From NCBI GenBank assembly GCA_018815245.1, contig JAHIXK010000011.1, positions 372,001 through 436,000 of the forward strand: 64,000 nt of DNA, read 5' to 3'. Below the pieces are notes generated by a model. That model saw only the letters and a list, made by a program, of their open reading frames with translations. It was not told the DNA's origin and searched no databases. Shown here in pieces: positions 52,539 through 63,338 of the stretch; position 1 is the stretch's first letter; every line of letters begins with the position of its first letter. Source of the stretch: Gammaproteobacteria bacterium. Lineage in GTDB: Bacteria; Pseudomonadota; Gammaproteobacteria; Burkholderiales; Burkholderiaceae_B. The position numbers and the translations under genes were made by a program.

Positions 52539-53182
52539 GTCGATACAGCCTTGAAGAGCAGGAACAACTGGCCAGTTTGAAAGCATTCTGGTCCAAATAC
52601 GGTAGTTTCATTTTGACCGTGTTGATTCTTGTGTTTGGTGCTTTTGCACTGAACAACGGTTGGAAGTGGTGGCAAGCACGCCAGTCCTCTGATTCTGTTG
52701 TTGTGTATGAAAAGTTGCAGGCAGCGGTTGATCAAGGTGATCTGGAGCTGGCTGGTCAAATCCAGAAAACCCTTGCTGATGACCATGCACGCTCCCCGTA
52801 TGCGCAGCGCGGTGCCCTGTTGGCCGCCAAAGCTTATTTTGATCAAGGCAAGCTTGACGAAGCCAAGGCCCAGCTTCAGTGGGCCACGCAAGAGGCCAAG
52901 CTGGATGAATACGCAGCAACAGCGCGTTTGTTGTTGAGCGCAATCTTGATTGAACAATCTGACTTTGAGGGAGCCAAGGCAGCCTTGAGTGAAAGCCTTC
53001 CGGGTTTTGAAGGTTTGTTTCATGACCGTTTGGGCGATTTGGCCCTGGCGCAAAAAGATGTGGCAACAGCGCGCAAGGAATACGAGTTGGCGCTAAGCAC
53101 CATTCAAGCCGACAGCCCGTGGAAGCAAGTGATTGAGCGCAAAATTAGCGCCTTGCCCAAAACTGGAGATGTAGCCAAATGA
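52535..53182 (+). CDS. YfgM-like membrane-anchored TPR protein
   Basis: A 215-residue protein with one N-terminal helix (residues about 22-41, [16 protein letters not shown]) and a periplasmic tetratricopeptide region ([20 protein letters not shown] and [14 protein letters not shown]). In E. coli YfgM associates with the SecYEG translocon and PpiD. It starts at TTG 52535, inside the hisS stop, with GGAGAGGAG just upstream, and overlaps bamB by ATGA; context agrees with YfgM. Confidence 0.9.
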   Translation: MSRYSLEEQEQLASLKAFWSKYGSFILTVLILVFGAFALNNGWKWWQARQSSDSVVVYEKLQAAVDQGDLELAGQIQKTLADDHARSPYAQRGALLAAKAYFDQGKLDEAKAQLQWATQEAKLDEYAATARLLLSAILIEQSDFEGAKAALSESLPGFEGLFHDRLGDLALAQKDVATARKEYELALSTIQADSPWKQVIERKISALPKTGDVAK

Positions 53183-54357
53183 ATGAGCCAATGAAGCAAG
53201 CCATCAAAATGACATCCGCTGTTGCAGTTCTGGCTTTGCTGGGCGGCTGCGCGACAATCAGCTCGACCATGAGCAGCTTGAATCCCTTTGGCGGCGGCGC
53301 TGTAAAACCCGCCGTGCTGCAGGAATTCACGCCTCAACTCAAAGTGGCCAACGCTTGGTCCGTGGATGTAGGGGATTCAGAACAGGGCACATTTGCCCCT
53401 GTGTTGCTGGATTCCACGGTGTACGCCGCGTCTGAAGAGGGGCAGTTGATTGCAATCGACAAAGCCACCGGTAAAACCAAATGGAAAGTGAAAGTCGGTG
53501 CCAAATTGAAGGCTGGCGTGGCCGCAACCCTGGACACCGTGGCTGTAATTGATGTGAACAACAACCTGATCGCTTTTGATCTGGATGGCAAGCAAAAATG
53601 GCAAGCCAGCATTGGTAGCGATGTCAGCAGCGTGCCTGTTGGTGCCTCAGGGACCATTCTGGTTCGGGGCATTGATTTCTCGGTAATTGCTTATTCGGCA
53701 TCGAACGGCGGCCAGCGCTGGAAATACACGCGCCAGCTGCCACCTTTGACCTTGCGCGTGAACAGCCCTGTGGACGTGAACAATGCGCGGGTGTATGCAG
53801 GTTTCCCTGGCGGTCGTCTGGTTGCACTGGACTTGAATGCGGGTACGGTTTCCTGGGAAGGGGCTTTGACCTCGCCCACGGGTACCACTGAAATTGAGCG
53901 CATCGCTGACGTAACAGGCACGCCTGTTTATAATTTCCGTGAAGTGTGTGCTGCGGCGTTCCAGGGCAAGTTGGGTTGTCTGGATGCGGTAAGTGCACGC
54001 CCCATCTGGACTGTTGATTTTTCCGCACCCAGCGGTGCTTCGGTTGATGACCGTTACATGATTGCCCCGAATGAATTGGGCGACATGTTTGCCTTTTCCC
54101 GAAGTGGTGGCAAGCAAGTTTGGAAAATCGAAAACTTTCAGCGTCGCTTGCCGACCACACCAGCCGTGATTGGCCGCGCTGTGGCCGTGGGTGACTTTGA
54201 AGGATATGTTCATTTCATTGAACGAGACACAGGCAAAACCATTGCGCGAACGAAAGTGGGTTCCACCACGTTCACTAGCCAGCCTGTGCCTGTCGAAACC
54301 GATGCCCTCATTGTGCAATCGCGTGGCGGCAGTGTGGCCCTGATATCTGTCCAGTAA
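53179..54357 (+). CDS. bamB: Outer-membrane protein assembly factor BamB
   Basis: A 392-residue lipoprotein of the BAM complex. Signal with lipobox LLGGC (Cys24); the mature protein is an eight-bladed propeller with PQQ-type blade motifs such as GQLIAIDKATGKTKWKVKVG, LIAFDLDGKQKWQASIG, GRLVALDLNAGTVSWEG and LGCLDAVSARPIWTVDF. It aids insertion of beta-barrel proteins. Start ATG 53179 overlaps the preceding stop. Confidence 0.95.
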   Translation: MNEPMKQAIKMTSAVAVLALLGGCATISSTMSSLNPFGGGAVKPAVLQEFTPQLKVANAWSVDVGDSEQGTFAPVLLDSTVYAASEEGQLIAIDKATGKTKWKVKVGAKLKAGVAATLDTVAVIDVNNNLIAFDLDGKQKWQASIGSDVSSVPVGASGTILVRGIDFSVIAYSASNGGQRWKYTRQLPPLTLRVNSPVDVNNARVYAGFPGGRLVALDLNAGTVSWEGALTSPTGTTEIERIADVTGTPVYNFREVCAAAFQGKLGCLDAVSARPIWTVDFSAPSGASVDDRYMIAPNELGDMFAFSRSGGKQVWKIENFQRRLPTTPAVIGRAVAVGDFEGYVHFIERDTGKTIARTKVGSTTFTSQPVPVETDALIVQSRGGSVALISVQ

Positions 54358-54365
54358 AGTAAATC

Positions 54366-55691
54366 ATGAAACCTGTCATTGCCCTGGTTGGGCGCCCAAA
54401 CGTGGGCAAGTCCACATTGTTCAATCGCTTGACCCGAACAAGAGACGCCCTGGTGGCCAACCAGCCCGGCTTAACCCGTGATCGCCATTATGGTTTGGGG
54501 CGCCTGGGCCCGCGCGAATACCTGGTGGTCGATACGGGCGGCCTTGAGCCTGTGGCCAAGGAAGGCATTTACGCCGAGATGGCCAAACAAAGCCGCCAGG
54601 CCATTCTTGAATCGGACTTGGTTCTGTTCATTGTGGATGGCCGGCAGGGTGTAACCCCACACGACCACGTCATAGCAGCCGAACTGCGCAAGGCCAAGCG
54701 CGAAGTCATTTTGGTGGTGAACAAAACTGAGGGCTACACGCACTCGATGGCGGCTGCCGATTTCTTCGAATTGGGTTTGGGCGAACCTGAAACAATATCC
54801 GCAAGCCATGGTGATGGCGTGCGCCAGTTGATGGACATGGCCTGCGAAAAGCTGCCAGTGTTGCCTGAAGATGACGAAGGCGGGCGCAGAATTAAAGTGG
54901 CTATCGCAGGGCGGCCGAACGTGGGCAAGTCCAGCATGGTGAACACGTTGTTGGGCGAAGAACGTGTGATTGCGTTCGACTTGCCAGGCACCACCCGTGA
55001 CAGTATTTATATCGATTTCGAACGCAACGACAAACCCTACACCCTGATTGATACCGCTGGCTTGCGCAAGCGTGGCAAGGTGTTTGAGTCGGTTGAGAAG
55101 TTTTCAGTGATCAAAACCCTGCAAGCCATTGAAGACGCCAATGTGGTGATCTTGATGTTGGATGCGCAGCAGGACATTTCTGATCAAGATGCCTCAATCG
55201 CTGGCTTCATTGTAGAGGCAGGGCGCTCGCTGGTGTTGGCTGTGAACAAATGGGACAGCCTGGACGATTACCGAAAGGAGCGCATCAAGGCCGAAGTGGG
55301 GCGCAAGCTGACGTTCCTGAGTTACGCGAAGTTTCACTACGTGTCGGCCACCAAGCCTTTCGGCATTGCGGCCATGATGAAGTCAGTGGATGAAGCGCAC
55401 GCCGCTGCATTTGCAAAATTGTCCACGCCCAAGTTGACGCGCTTGATTCAAGAGTGCGTTGAGCACCAGCAACCCCCGCGCAAAGGTATTTTCCGGCCCA
55501 AGTTGCGCTATGCCCACCAAGGTGGCCAGAACCCGCCCATCGTGATTGTTCACGGCACTGCACTGGATGCAATTCCCGACAATTACAAGCGCTACCTGGA
55601 AACCCGGATTCGTGAACGATTCAAGCTGGACGGTACGCCGCTTCGGGTTGAATTCCGAAGCAACGTGAACCCGTTTGACAAGAAAGATTAA
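54366..55691 (+). CDS. der: Ribosome-associated GTPase Der (EngA)
   Basis: A 441-residue protein with two tandem GTPase domains, each beginning with GRPNVGKS (residues about 9 and 184), with DTGGLEP and DTAGLRKRG as the G3 motifs and NKTEG and NKWDS as the G4 motifs. The C-terminal KH-like domain is basic. Der acts in 50S subunit maturation. It ends four bases inside the convergent DUF962 gene. hfq, the usual next gene in Betaproteobacteria, is missing here. Confidence 0.96.
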   Translation: MKPVIALVGRPNVGKSTLFNRLTRTRDALVANQPGLTRDRHYGLGRLGPREYLVVDTGGLEPVAKEGIYAEMAKQSRQAILESDLVLFIVDGRQGVTPHDHVIAAELRKAKREVILVVNKTEGYTHSMAAADFFELGLGEPETISASHGDGVRQLMDMACEKLPVLPEDDEGGRRIKVAIAGRPNVGKSSMVNTLLGEERVIAFDLPGTTRDSIYIDFERNDKPYTLIDTAGLRKRGKVFESVEKFSVIKTLQAIEDANVVILMLDAQQDISDQDASIAGFIVEAGRSLVLAVNKWDSLDDYRKERIKAEVGRKLTFLSYAKFHYVSATKPFGIAAMMKSVDEAHAAAFAKLSTPKLTRLIQECVEHQQPPRKGIFRPKLRYAHQGGQNPPIVIVHGTALDAIPDNYKRYLETRIRERFKLDGTPLRVEFRSNVNPFDKKD

Positions 55692-56002
55692 AACGGAATT
55701 TTGCGGGTCAGGATGTCCTTGTACATCACCCAGTCACCCATGAAGCTGTAAAGCGGATACTTGAATGTGGCTGGGCGGTTCTTCTCGAAAAAGAAATGAC
55801 CCACCCATGCAAATGCATACCCCACCAGCAGGCCAGACAGCAGCCAGATGGGCTGACCTGTTGTAATCAGCTTGAACAGGCAAATCAATGCAAGCGTAGA
55901 ACCCACGAAGTGCAGCCGCCGGCAGGTCAAATTGTTGTGCTCGGCCAGATAAAATGGATAGAAATCTGCGAACGTTTGAAATCGGTTTCCGGTTTTTGGC
56001 AT
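55688..56002 (-). CDS. DUF962 (Mpo1-like) small membrane protein
   Basis: A 104-residue protein with two membrane helices ([20 protein letters not shown] and [19 protein letters not shown]) after the family start [25 protein letters not shown]. The conserved His residues (EHNN, RRLHF, GHFF) match Mpo1-type 2-hydroxy-fatty-acid dioxygenases, so a lipid alpha-oxidation role is possible; most bacterial members are uncharacterised. Convergent with der, with stops overlapping. Confidence 0.85.
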   Translation of the reverse strand: MPKTGNRFQTFADFYPFYLAEHNNLTCRRLHFVGSTLALICLFKLITTGQPIWLLSGLLVGYAFAWVGHFFFEKNRPATFKYPLYSFMGDWVMYKDILTRKIPF

Positions 56003-56152
56003 GTCGGTGTCTCCATTTGTTTGTTTTTGTACGTTCTAGTTTACAGCCTTGGCCGCTTCTGGCCTGCATCTGAGGAAAATTTAGACTTGAAAGCTTTGCC
56101 AGTTCGGGTAGGATGAATAAAAAGATCACAAGAATATTCTAGGAGGTTTGCG

Positions 56153-56626
56153 ATGCAAGTCAAAGAAGTGCTGCGAGTCAAGGGAAACACGCTGTTCACA
56201 GTGACACCTGATACTCATTTGTCCGATTGCGTGGTAACCATGGCCGATCATGATGTGGGTTCACTGGTGGTGATGGACAAGGGTGAATTGGCTGGCATCG
56301 TGACCTTCCGGGAAGTAATTCGAGTGCTGGCCAAGCGCCAGAAAGAACAGCGCACTGGCCCAACGCCACCTGTGGCGGAAATTGTGGTGCGGGAGGTGAT
56401 GAACCCGGAGCCAACGGTTGCCACGCTCGACATGGAGGTGGACAGCTTGCGCAAATTGATGCTGGAAAACCACCAGCGTTATTTGCCCGTGATGGATGGC
56501 AGCACTTTGTGCGGCGTGATTTCTTTTCACGATGTGGCCAAAGCGGTGCTGGAAGAACAAGGGTTTGAGAACAAGATGCTCAAGGGTTATATCCGCGACT
56601 GGCCCATGGAAGAAAACAGCAATTGA
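56153..56626 (+). CDS. Two-CBS-domain protein
   Basis: A 157-residue cytoplasmic protein formed of two CBS domains (residues about 8-65 and 82-140), seen in the segments TPDTHLSDCVVTMADHDVGS, ELAGIVTFREVIRVL, VATLDMEVDSLRKLMLENHQ and TLCGVISFHDVAKAVL. Such a Bateman pair binds adenosyl nucleotides. No fused effector domain. AGGAGG precedes ATG 56153. It is seven bases before the oxidoreductase gene. Confidence 0.9.
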   Translation: MQVKEVLRVKGNTLFTVTPDTHLSDCVVTMADHDVGSLVVMDKGELAGIVTFREVIRVLAKRQKEQRTGPTPPVAEIVVREVMNPEPTVATLDMEVDSLRKLMLENHQRYLPVMDGSTLCGVISFHDVAKAVLEEQGFENKMLKGYIRDWPMEENSN

Positions 56627-56633
56627 GTAGTCA

Positions 56634-57677
56634 ATGAGTGGTAGCAACGTGAAAAAGCGTATTGCAATTATTGGTGCAGGCATCGCCGGTTTGGCATGTG
56701 CCCGGGAATTGGTTCAGCATGGTCACGATGTGCATGTGTTTGAGAAAAGCCGTGGCCCGGGCGGGCGCATGCCCACGCGCTGGTTGAATCGAGAGGCTGA
56801 GCCGCCTGTTGGTTTTGATCATGGTACGCAGTATTTTCAGGCCACAGCCCCTGCATTTGCAGACCTGCTTGCGCAGGCTGAGGCGGCAGGTGCCGTTGCG
56901 CAATGGGGTGGCAAGGTTGTTGATCTGGGTTATGGCTTGACCAAGTTGCACACCAGTGACGCAGTGCGCTGGGTCGGCACACCTGGCATGGCAAGCTTGG
57001 CCCGTTTTATGTCGCAAGGCTTGAACATTCACCTTCAGGCCCGCGTGGCGGAGGTGTACCGCCCGGCCGATAAATATCAGCTGACCCTGCATTTGGGCGA
57101 TGGTACCGTGCAGGTTGAGTCCGGTTTTGATGCTGTGGTGTGCGCGGTTCCTGCTGAGCAGGTGGTGCCCTTGTTTGAAGGAGTTCATGAACCATTGGCT
57201 TGCATGGCTGCGGGTGTTCATTCCAATGTCACGTGGGCGTTGATGTTGACCCCGCGTGAAGCCTTGAAAGTTGATTTCGACGGGGCATTTGTGGTCGACA
57301 GCCCGTTGGGCTGGATTTGCCGTGATTCTTCCAAGCCCGGCAGGGCGGTGGGTGATCGCTGGCTGTTGCAAGCCACTGCAGATTGGTCGAGGCAGCACAA
57401 AGATTATTCCAGCGAAGAGGTGGGCAAAATGTTGCTGGACGTGTTTTGCAATGTCACAGGGCAACTGGTCGAAGAACCTTTGGCAATGGTGGCGCACCGC
57501 TGGTTGTATTCTTTGCCGATCAATCCTCTGGATATTCGGTGCTACTTCGATGAGGGCCACATGCTGGGCGCCTGTGGCGACTGGTTAAGCGGCGTCCGTG
57601 TTGAAGATGCGTTTTTGAGTGGCCACGCACTGGGAAATCAGATGTCGAACACCTTCAATTCCACAGTGATTCAGTAG
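56634..57677 (+). CDS. FAD-dependent oxidoreductase, renalase-like
   Basis: A 347-residue flavoprotein with an N-terminal Rossmann fold (IAIIGAGIAGLACARELVQ) and the sequence VFEKSRGPGGRMPTR, typical of the renalase/amine-oxidase-like NAD(P)-FAD family. The conserved GFDHGTQYF and the C-terminal ACGDWLSGVRVEDAFLSGHAL close the FAD site. Substrate unknown; bacterial renalases repair isomeric forms of NAD(P)H, which is a plausible role. Probably co-transcribed with the CBS gene. Confidence 0.86.
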   Translation: MSGSNVKKRIAIIGAGIAGLACARELVQHGHDVHVFEKSRGPGGRMPTRWLNREAEPPVGFDHGTQYFQATAPAFADLLAQAEAAGAVAQWGGKVVDLGYGLTKLHTSDAVRWVGTPGMASLARFMSQGLNIHLQARVAEVYRPADKYQLTLHLGDGTVQVESGFDAVVCAVPAEQVVPLFEGVHEPLACMAAGVHSNVTWALMLTPREALKVDFDGAFVVDSPLGWICRDSSKPGRAVGDRWLLQATADWSRQHKDYSSEEVGKMLLDVFCNVTGQLVEEPLAMVAHRWLYSLPINPLDIRCYFDEGHMLGACGDWLSGVRVEDAFLSGHALGNQMSNTFNSTVIQ

Positions 57678-57759
57678 CAATCGCATGTGCTCAGCGCCGG
57701 CGCCGCTCAGGCGCGGGATATTCCGATAAAATAACGTTTTGCCTAACGAGTGAATACGC

Positions 57760-58866
57760 ATGTCCGGAAGCAGCCTGGGTCGCCTTTTTGTGGTCAGTAA
57801 CTTTGGGGAAAGCCATGGGCCAGCCATTGGTTGTGTTGTCGATGGCTGCCCACCTGGATTACCATTGACTGCTGCCGATTTGCAGGCCGACCTGGATCGC
57901 CGCAAGCCGGGTACGTCGCGCCATGTCACCCAACGCCAAGAGGCAGACCAGGTTGAAATCCTGTCAGGTGTGTTTGAAGGCATAACCACCGGGGCCCCCA
58001 TTGGTTTGCTGATTCGCAATCAGGATCAACGCAGCAAAGACTACGGCAACATCGTGGATACGTTTCGCCCGGGCCATGCCGATTACACCTACTGGCACAA
58101 ATATGGCATTCGCGATTACCGTGGTGGTGGCCGATCTTCTGCACGAATGACCGCACCCATGGTGGCGGCAGGGGCCATTGCCAAGAAATGGCTGGCTGGC
58201 AATTTGGGTGTTCAAATTCGCGGTTGCATGACTCAGATTGGCGAAGTGGACATTCCGTTTGCCACTTGGGACGACGTGCATACAAACCCGTTTTTTGCGC
58301 CGAATAACAGCAAGGTTGCCGAGCTGGAAGCCTACATGGATGCCCTGAGAAAGTCGGGTGATTCTTGTGGTGCTGGCTTGCGTGTGCAAGCGACCGGCGT
58401 GCCTGTTGGTTTGGGTTCGCCTTTGTACGACAAGCTGGACGCTGACATTGCCCACGCCATGATGAGCATCAATGCCGTGAAAGGGGTTGAAATTGGTGCA
58501 GGTTTTGCCTGCATTGCCCAAAAGGGTTCTGAGCACGGCGACGAAATGACGCCTGAAGGTTTTGGTTCCAACCATGCTGGCGGCATTCTGGGTGGCATTT
58601 CCACCGGGCAAGACATTGAGGTGCGCATGGCGATCAAGCCCACGTCCAGCATTCGATTGCCCAGAAAGTCGATTGACAAGGCAGGCAATCCCATTGAAGT
58701 GGAAACGTTTGGCCGCCACGACCCCTGCGTGGGTATTCGGGCCACTCCAATTGCTGAAGCCATGCTGGCTTTGGTGATCATGGACCACATGCTGGCGCAC
58801 CGTGCGCAGTGTGGTGATGTGAAGGTAGATACCCCGCAAATTCCACCCGGTATGTCAAATTATTAA
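57760..58866 (+). CDS. aroC: Chorismate synthase
   Basis: A 368-residue enzyme making chorismate from EPSP, the last shared step of aromatic synthesis, with reduced FMN. Motifs: [57 protein letters not shown] and [20 protein letters not shown]. Length is typical of Proteobacteria. It precedes an MFS gene by nine bases. Confidence 0.97.
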   Translation: MSGSSLGRLFVVSNFGESHGPAIGCVVDGCPPGLPLTAADLQADLDRRKPGTSRHVTQRQEADQVEILSGVFEGITTGAPIGLLIRNQDQRSKDYGNIVDTFRPGHADYTYWHKYGIRDYRGGGRSSARMTAPMVAAGAIAKKWLAGNLGVQIRGCMTQIGEVDIPFATWDDVHTNPFFAPNNSKVAELEAYMDALRKSGDSCGAGLRVQATGVPVGLGSPLYDKLDADIAHAMMSINAVKGVEIGAGFACIAQKGSEHGDEMTPEGFGSNHAGGILGGISTGQDIEVRMAIKPTSSIRLPRKSIDKAGNPIEVETFGRHDPCVGIRATPIAEAMLALVIMDHMLAHRAQCGDVKVDTPQIPPGMSNY

Positions 58867-58875
58867 TTTTCAACA

Positions 58876-60075
58876 TTGAAGCAGGTGGGGCAGTTGCAAC
58901 TGGGCTGGTTGGCACTTTTCTATGCGGCGTATTTCGCATTTGTCGGCCTGTATTCACCTTTTCTTGGTCCCTACCTGAAGTCGATCGGCCACAGCCTGGA
59001 TGTGATTGCGTTGGCCTTGGGCATGATGCAGCTGATGCGCATAATTGGCCCTTTTGCCTGGGGGTGGTTGGCTGATCACACGGGGAACCGCGTGCGCTGG
59101 ATTCGTGCGGGCACATTCGCGGGGTTTTTCTTCGCCGTGCTGGCATTCTTGAATCAGCAAACCCCTTCAAACCTGATCGTGTTGGTGTTGTTGCTGAACC
59201 TGAGCATCTCAGGGTTGGTGCCGATGTCCGATTCCTACGCCATGGAGCGCTGTTCTGGCTGCACTGGCCAGTACGGCAAGGTTCGTTTGTACGGTTCTCT
59301 CGGTTTTGTGGCGGCTGTGCTGGCGTTTGGTGCGGTGGCAGATCAATTCGGATTCTCTTCCTATCCGTTCTGGGCCTGCGCCATGTTGCTGCTGGGGTTT
59401 GTTGCAGCCTTGAAATTCACACCCGATTCACCACGCGTTTTCCATACCGGCGACACGCCTGGTTTGACTGGAAGCGGGTTCAAGCGTCTGCTGTTTCCTG
59501 GACCCATGCCCATGTTTTGGCTGGCCGCATTTTTCATGATTTTCGCGCACGGTGTGTTCTACGCCTACTTCTCGCTTTACTTGCTTGAATTTAATTATTC
59601 GGAACTCAGCATTGGTGGCTTGTGGGCTTTCGGCGTGATGTGCGAGGTGGTGTTTTTTGCCCTGCAAACCCGTTTTTTCAAGCGTTTGTCATTGAATGCG
59701 TGGTTGTGTATCAGTTTTGGAACCTGTGCATTTCGTTTCGCATTGACGGCCGCGTTTCCCGAATTCGGCTGGGTCATGGTGTTCACACAAGGTTTGCATG
59801 CGCTGACTTTTGCGGCCCACCACACAGCCACAATTTCATGGCTTCGAGAAAACCTGCCCGCCAATCTGGTGGTTCGTGGGCAGGCCATGTATGCCACCAT
59901 TGCGTATGGTTTGGGCGGTTCTACGGGAACATTGTTGGGCCGCTTTGCCTGGGAATGGGGTGGGCCAGCCAGTGCTTTTGGCATGGCTGCGGTCGGCGGC
60001 TTGCTGGCGCTGGCCTTGGGTTTGCGTTTTACAATTGCCCAGAACGGTGCGGGCGGGGCACTTTTGTCGCGATAA
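58876..60075 (+). CDS. MFS transporter (LacY/PPP-family type)
   Basis: A 399-residue carrier with about twelve helices. The opening LGWLALFYAAYFAFVGLYSPFLGPYLKSIG and the loop LADHTGNRVRWIRAG, with YGKVRLYGSLGFVAAVLAFG, fit the MFS_1-like group that includes nucleoside and phenylpropionate carriers. The start is uncertain: TTG 58876 lacks a clear ribosome site and other non-ATG starts lie just downstream. Substrate unknown. It is downstream of aroC in the same direction. Confidence 0.85.
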   Translation: MKQVGQLQLGWLALFYAAYFAFVGLYSPFLGPYLKSIGHSLDVIALALGMMQLMRIIGPFAWGWLADHTGNRVRWIRAGTFAGFFFAVLAFLNQQTPSNLIVLVLLLNLSISGLVPMSDSYAMERCSGCTGQYGKVRLYGSLGFVAAVLAFGAVADQFGFSSYPFWACAMLLLGFVAALKFTPDSPRVFHTGDTPGLTGSGFKRLLFPGPMPMFWLAAFFMIFAHGVFYAYFSLYLLEFNYSELSIGGLWAFGVMCEVVFFALQTRFFKRLSLNAWLCISFGTCAFRFALTAAFPEFGWVMVFTQGLHALTFAAHHTATISWLRENLPANLVVRGQAMYATIAYGLGGSTGTLLGRFAWEWGGPASAFGMAAVGGLLALALGLRFTIAQNGAGGALLSR

Positions 60076-60155
60076 GCTGTCGAAACTGTCAACTGGGCAG
60101 GATGTGTTTTCGTTTCTACCACGCAGGTTTTTACTGACAATCAAGGGTGAAAAAT

Positions 60156-60989
60156 ATGGTGTTTTCCGGCATTAAGCGTCGTGCCTCAATGGCTTTGGTT
60201 TTGGCTTGTTCAAGCACGGTGCTTGCTGCCTGTTTGACCACGCAAACCACCTCGGGTGGTGCTGTGGGTGTTGAGCGTTCGCAGTTCGTGCTGGTGTCAT
60301 CTGCTGAAGTGGATGCGGCCGCAACAAAAGCTTATGCAGACGTAATTACCAAGGCGCAGAAAGAAGGCAAGTTGAACAAGGATGCCAAACAAGTGGCCAG
60401 GGTGCGTGCAATTGCCAATCGCCTCATTCCACAAACCGTGGCGTTTCGCCAGGACGCACCCCAGTGGAAATGGGAAGTCAATGTGATTGAGTCTGATCAA
60501 TTGAACGCTTGGTGTATGGCCGGTGGCAAGATCGCCTTCTATTCGGCATTGATCGAGAAACTGCAGCTGACCGACGATGAAATTGCAGCCATCATGGGTC
60601 ACGAAATCGCGCATGCCCTGCGTGAGCACAGTCGGGAACGAATTTCCCAGCAATTGGCCACTTCGGTAGGCCTTGATTTGCTGTCTGCTGGTTTTGGTTT
60701 GTCGCGCGGTGCGTCTGATTTAGCTGGTATGGCTGCCAACGTGGCCATTTCCTTGCCCTATGGCCGTTCGCATGAAGTGGAGTCTGATCGCATTGGTGTT
60801 GAACTGGCGGCCCGTGCTGGCTATAACCCGCGTGCAGCAATCAGCGTTTGGCAGAAAATGGGCAAGGCAGGCGGAAGTTCGCCCCCCGAGTTGTTGTCAA
60901 CCCACCCATCGCCTGAAAACCGCATGCGTGATCTTGAAGATTACTCTGTTCGGGTGCAGCCGTTGTACGAACAGGCCAAGAAGCGGTAA
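60156..60989 (+). CDS. M48-family metalloprotease lipoprotein
   Basis: A 277-residue envelope protease. The lipobox is VLAAC (Cys26). The zinc-binding motif HEIAH (His149, Glu150, His153) occurs in IMGHEIAHALREHSRE, and the third ligand Glu in HEVESDRIGVELAARAGY. Its layout is like that of LoiP/YggG, outer-membrane lipoprotein M48 proteases. ATG 60156 is chosen because AAGGGTG lies just before it; GTG 60147 would add three residues. Confidence 0.9.
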   Translation: MVFSGIKRRASMALVLACSSTVLAACLTTQTTSGGAVGVERSQFVLVSSAEVDAAATKAYADVITKAQKEGKLNKDAKQVARVRAIANRLIPQTVAFRQDAPQWKWEVNVIESDQLNAWCMAGGKIAFYSALIEKLQLTDDEIAAIMGHEIAHALREHSRERISQQLATSVGLDLLSAGFGLSRGASDLAGMAANVAISLPYGRSHEVESDRIGVELAARAGYNPRAAISVWQKMGKAGGSSPPELLSTHPSPENRMRDLEDYSVRVQPLYEQAKKR

Positions 60990-61100
60990 AACCGATTATT
61001 TGCGGTACAGCCTTGCTGGCTGTGCTACAAGGCTGGTGGCGGCTATGGCATAATAAGGGGTTATTCCTTAGGCAATTTAGCTGCAAGCAGGGCTTTGACA

Positions 61101-62501
61101 ATGGCAAAAACTCTTTACGACAAACTCTGGGAAAGTCATGTGGTGCGTACCGAAGAGGACGGCACCTCACTGATTTACATCGACCGCCATTTGCTGCACG
61201 AGGTCACCAGCCCCCAAGCCTTCGAAGGCCTGGAGTTGGCAGGGCGCGACCTGTGGCGTAACAGCGCCAACCTGGCGGTGGTAGACCACAATGTGCCCAC
61301 CACGGATCGATCCAAGGGCATTGCAGACCCCACGTCACGCTTGCAAGTTGAAACCCTGGACAAAAATGCCAAAGCCTACGGTTTGACTTACTTTGACATC
61401 CAAGACCTGCGCCAAGGCATTGTTCACGTGATCGGTCCGGAACAAGGCGCAACTTTGCCCGGCATGACCGTGGTGTGCGGCGATTCCCACACCAGCACGC
61501 ACGGTGCCATTGGCGCACTGGCGTTTGGCATTGGTACATCGGAAGTTGAACACGTCATGGCCACCCAGTGTTTGCTGATGAAGAAAGCAAAAAACATGCT
61601 GGTGCGTGTCGAGGGTACCTTGGGCAAAGGTGTGTCTGCCAAAGACGTTATTCTGGCCATCATTGGCAAAATCGGCACCGCGGGTGGCACAGGTTATGCC
61701 ATTGAATTTGCAGGTTCGGCCATTCGCGGTTTGTCAGTTGAAGGCCGCATGACCATGTGCAACATGGCCATTGAAGGCGGGGCACGTTCTGGCGTGGTCG
61801 CCGTGGACGACAAAACGATTGAATATGTTAAAGGTCGCCCGTTCAGCCCGAAAGGCGATATGTGGGACACGGCAGTGGCTTACTGGAAAACCTTGCATTC
61901 CGACGATGGCGCGCAGTTTGACCATGTGGTTGAACTGAAGGCCGAAGACATCGAACCCCAAGTTAGTTGGGGAACATCGCCAGAAATGGTGACGGATGTT
62001 CATGGTGTGGTGCCTGACCCCGCCGGTGTGGCTGATCCTGTCAAGCGTCAAGGCTACGAACGCGCGCTGCAGTACATGGGGTTGAAGCCCTTGCAGAAAA
62101 TTGAGGACATCACGATTGACACGGTGTTCATCGGTTCTTGCACCAATTCACGCATTGAAGACCTGCGGGATGCCGCGGCTGTGGTGAAGGGCAAGAAAAA
62201 GTCCAATTCTGTGAAACTGGCCATGGTGGTTCCTGGTTCTGGCTTGGTAAAAGCCCAGGCCGAGCAGGAAGGTTTGGACAAAATATTTCTGGAAGCTGGC
62301 TTTGAATGGCGCGAGCCAGGCTGCTCCATGTGCTTGGCAATGAACGCCGACCGTTTGGGCAGTGGCGAACGGTGTGCATCCACCAGCAACCGGAATTTCG
62401 AAGGACGCCAGGGTGCTGGAGGCCGTACACACCTTGTCAGCCCAGCCATGGCGGCTGCGGCAGCAATTGCAGGCCATTTCACTGATTCCAGAAATTTCTA
62501 A
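61101..62501 (+). CDS. leuC: 3-isopropylmalate dehydratase large subunit
   Basis: A 466-residue aconitase-family subunit that, with LeuD, isomerises 2- to 3-isopropylmalate in leucine synthesis. Cluster-binding cysteines are in [15 protein letters not shown] and [30 protein letters not shown] is the other diagnostic motif. Start ATG 61101. It is separated from leuD by a small lipoprotein gene. Confidence 0.97.
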   Translation: MAKTLYDKLWESHVVRTEEDGTSLIYIDRHLLHEVTSPQAFEGLELAGRDLWRNSANLAVVDHNVPTTDRSKGIADPTSRLQVETLDKNAKAYGLTYFDIQDLRQGIVHVIGPEQGATLPGMTVVCGDSHTSTHGAIGALAFGIGTSEVEHVMATQCLLMKKAKNMLVRVEGTLGKGVSAKDVILAIIGKIGTAGGTGYAIEFAGSAIRGLSVEGRMTMCNMAIEGGARSGVVAVDDKTIEYVKGRPFSPKGDMWDTAVAYWKTLHSDDGAQFDHVVELKAEDIEPQVSWGTSPEMVTDVHGVVPDPAGVADPVKRQGYERALQYMGLKPLQKIEDITIDTVFIGSCTNSRIEDLRDAAAVVKGKKKSNSVKLAMVVPGSGLVKAQAEQEGLDKIFLEAGFEWREPGCSMCLAMNADRLGSGERCASTSNRNFEGRQGAGGRTHLVSPAMAAAAAIAGHFTDSRNF

Positions 62502-62519
62502 AACAAAGGAGTGTTTGAC

Positions 62520-62657
62520 ATGAAGATCGTTTCCATATTTTTGCTGGCTTTGTCTGCCCTGTCCCTGTCGGCTTGTAACACGATTGAAGGCATGGGCAAA
62601 GACATCAAAGCGGGTGGCCAAGCCATTGAGCGCTCTGCTGACGAAAACAAGAAGTAA
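62520..62657 (+). CDS. Entericidin A/B-family small lipoprotein
   Basis: A 45-residue lipoprotein encoded between leuC and leuD. The frame begins at ATG 62520, after AAGGAG, with a signal peptide and lipobox LSAC (Cys19), followed by [20 protein letters not shown], the entericidin signature with GKDI and G-AI. The end is TAA at 62655-62657. Entericidins are a toxin/antidote pair in E. coli; single copies in Burkholderiales leu operons have no proven role. Confidence 0.88.
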   Translation: MKIVSIFLLALSALSLSACNTIEGMGKDIKAGGQAIERSADENKK

Positions 62658-62674
62658 TCATTGACGGATCAATT

Positions 62675-63316
62675 ATGGACAAATTTTTAACCCACACCGG
62701 CATTGCTGTTGCGTTGAATCGCGCCAATGTGGACACCGACGCGATCATCCCGAAACAGTTCTTGAAAAGCATCAAGCGCACTGGTTTTGGCGAACATCTG
62801 TTTGATGGATGGCGTTATCTGGATGAAGGTGAGCCGGGTGTGGATTGCACCAAGCGTCCGTTGAATCCTGATTTCGAGTTGAACCGGACCGAGTTTCAGG
62901 GTGGCACCGTGCTGGTGGCTGGCCCTAACTTCGGTTGTGGTTCCTCGCGCGAGCACGCACCCTGGGCCCTTCAGCAGTACGGTTTCAAGGCCGTAATTTC
63001 CAGCAGTTTTGCTGATATTTTCTTTAACAACTGCTTTAAAAACGGATTCTTACCCATTGTTTTAAAAGAAGATGAAGTTAAGGAAATTTTTGCGGTAATT
63101 GATGCCAAGCCTGGTGTTGAAATTACAGTAAGCCTTGAAAACCAGACCGTGGGTATCGCCGGGAAAACTTACAGTTTCAATGTGGACGCATTTCGCAAGC
63201 ACTGCTTGATGAATGGTTTCGATGACATTGGTTTGACCCTACAGCACCGCGATGAAATTATCGCTTTTGAGAAGAATCGTTTGGCCCAACAGCCTTGGCT
63301 GGCCAACACCATCTAA
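62675..63316 (+). CDS. leuD: 3-isopropylmalate dehydratase small subunit
   Basis: A 213-residue partner of LeuC carrying the swivelling aconitase domain. Motifs: [22 protein letters not shown] and [17 protein letters not shown]. Length is typical. The gene lies 17 bases after the entericidin-like gene and 22 before leuB. Confidence 0.97.
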   Translation: MDKFLTHTGIAVALNRANVDTDAIIPKQFLKSIKRTGFGEHLFDGWRYLDEGEPGVDCTKRPLNPDFELNRTEFQGGTVLVAGPNFGCGSSREHAPWALQQYGFKAVISSSFADIFFNNCFKNGFLPIVLKEDEVKEIFAVIDAKPGVEITVSLENQTVGIAGKTYSFNVDAFRKHCLMNGFDDIGLTLQHRDEIIAFEKNRLAQQPWLANTI

Positions 63317-63338
63317 CAGCGACAATCAGAGAAAGAGA

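Noticed and set aside
57678-57759. Terminator before aroC
   Set aside because: GCGCCGGCGCCGC is GC-rich and can fold, but it is not followed by a U-tract and may simply be composition.
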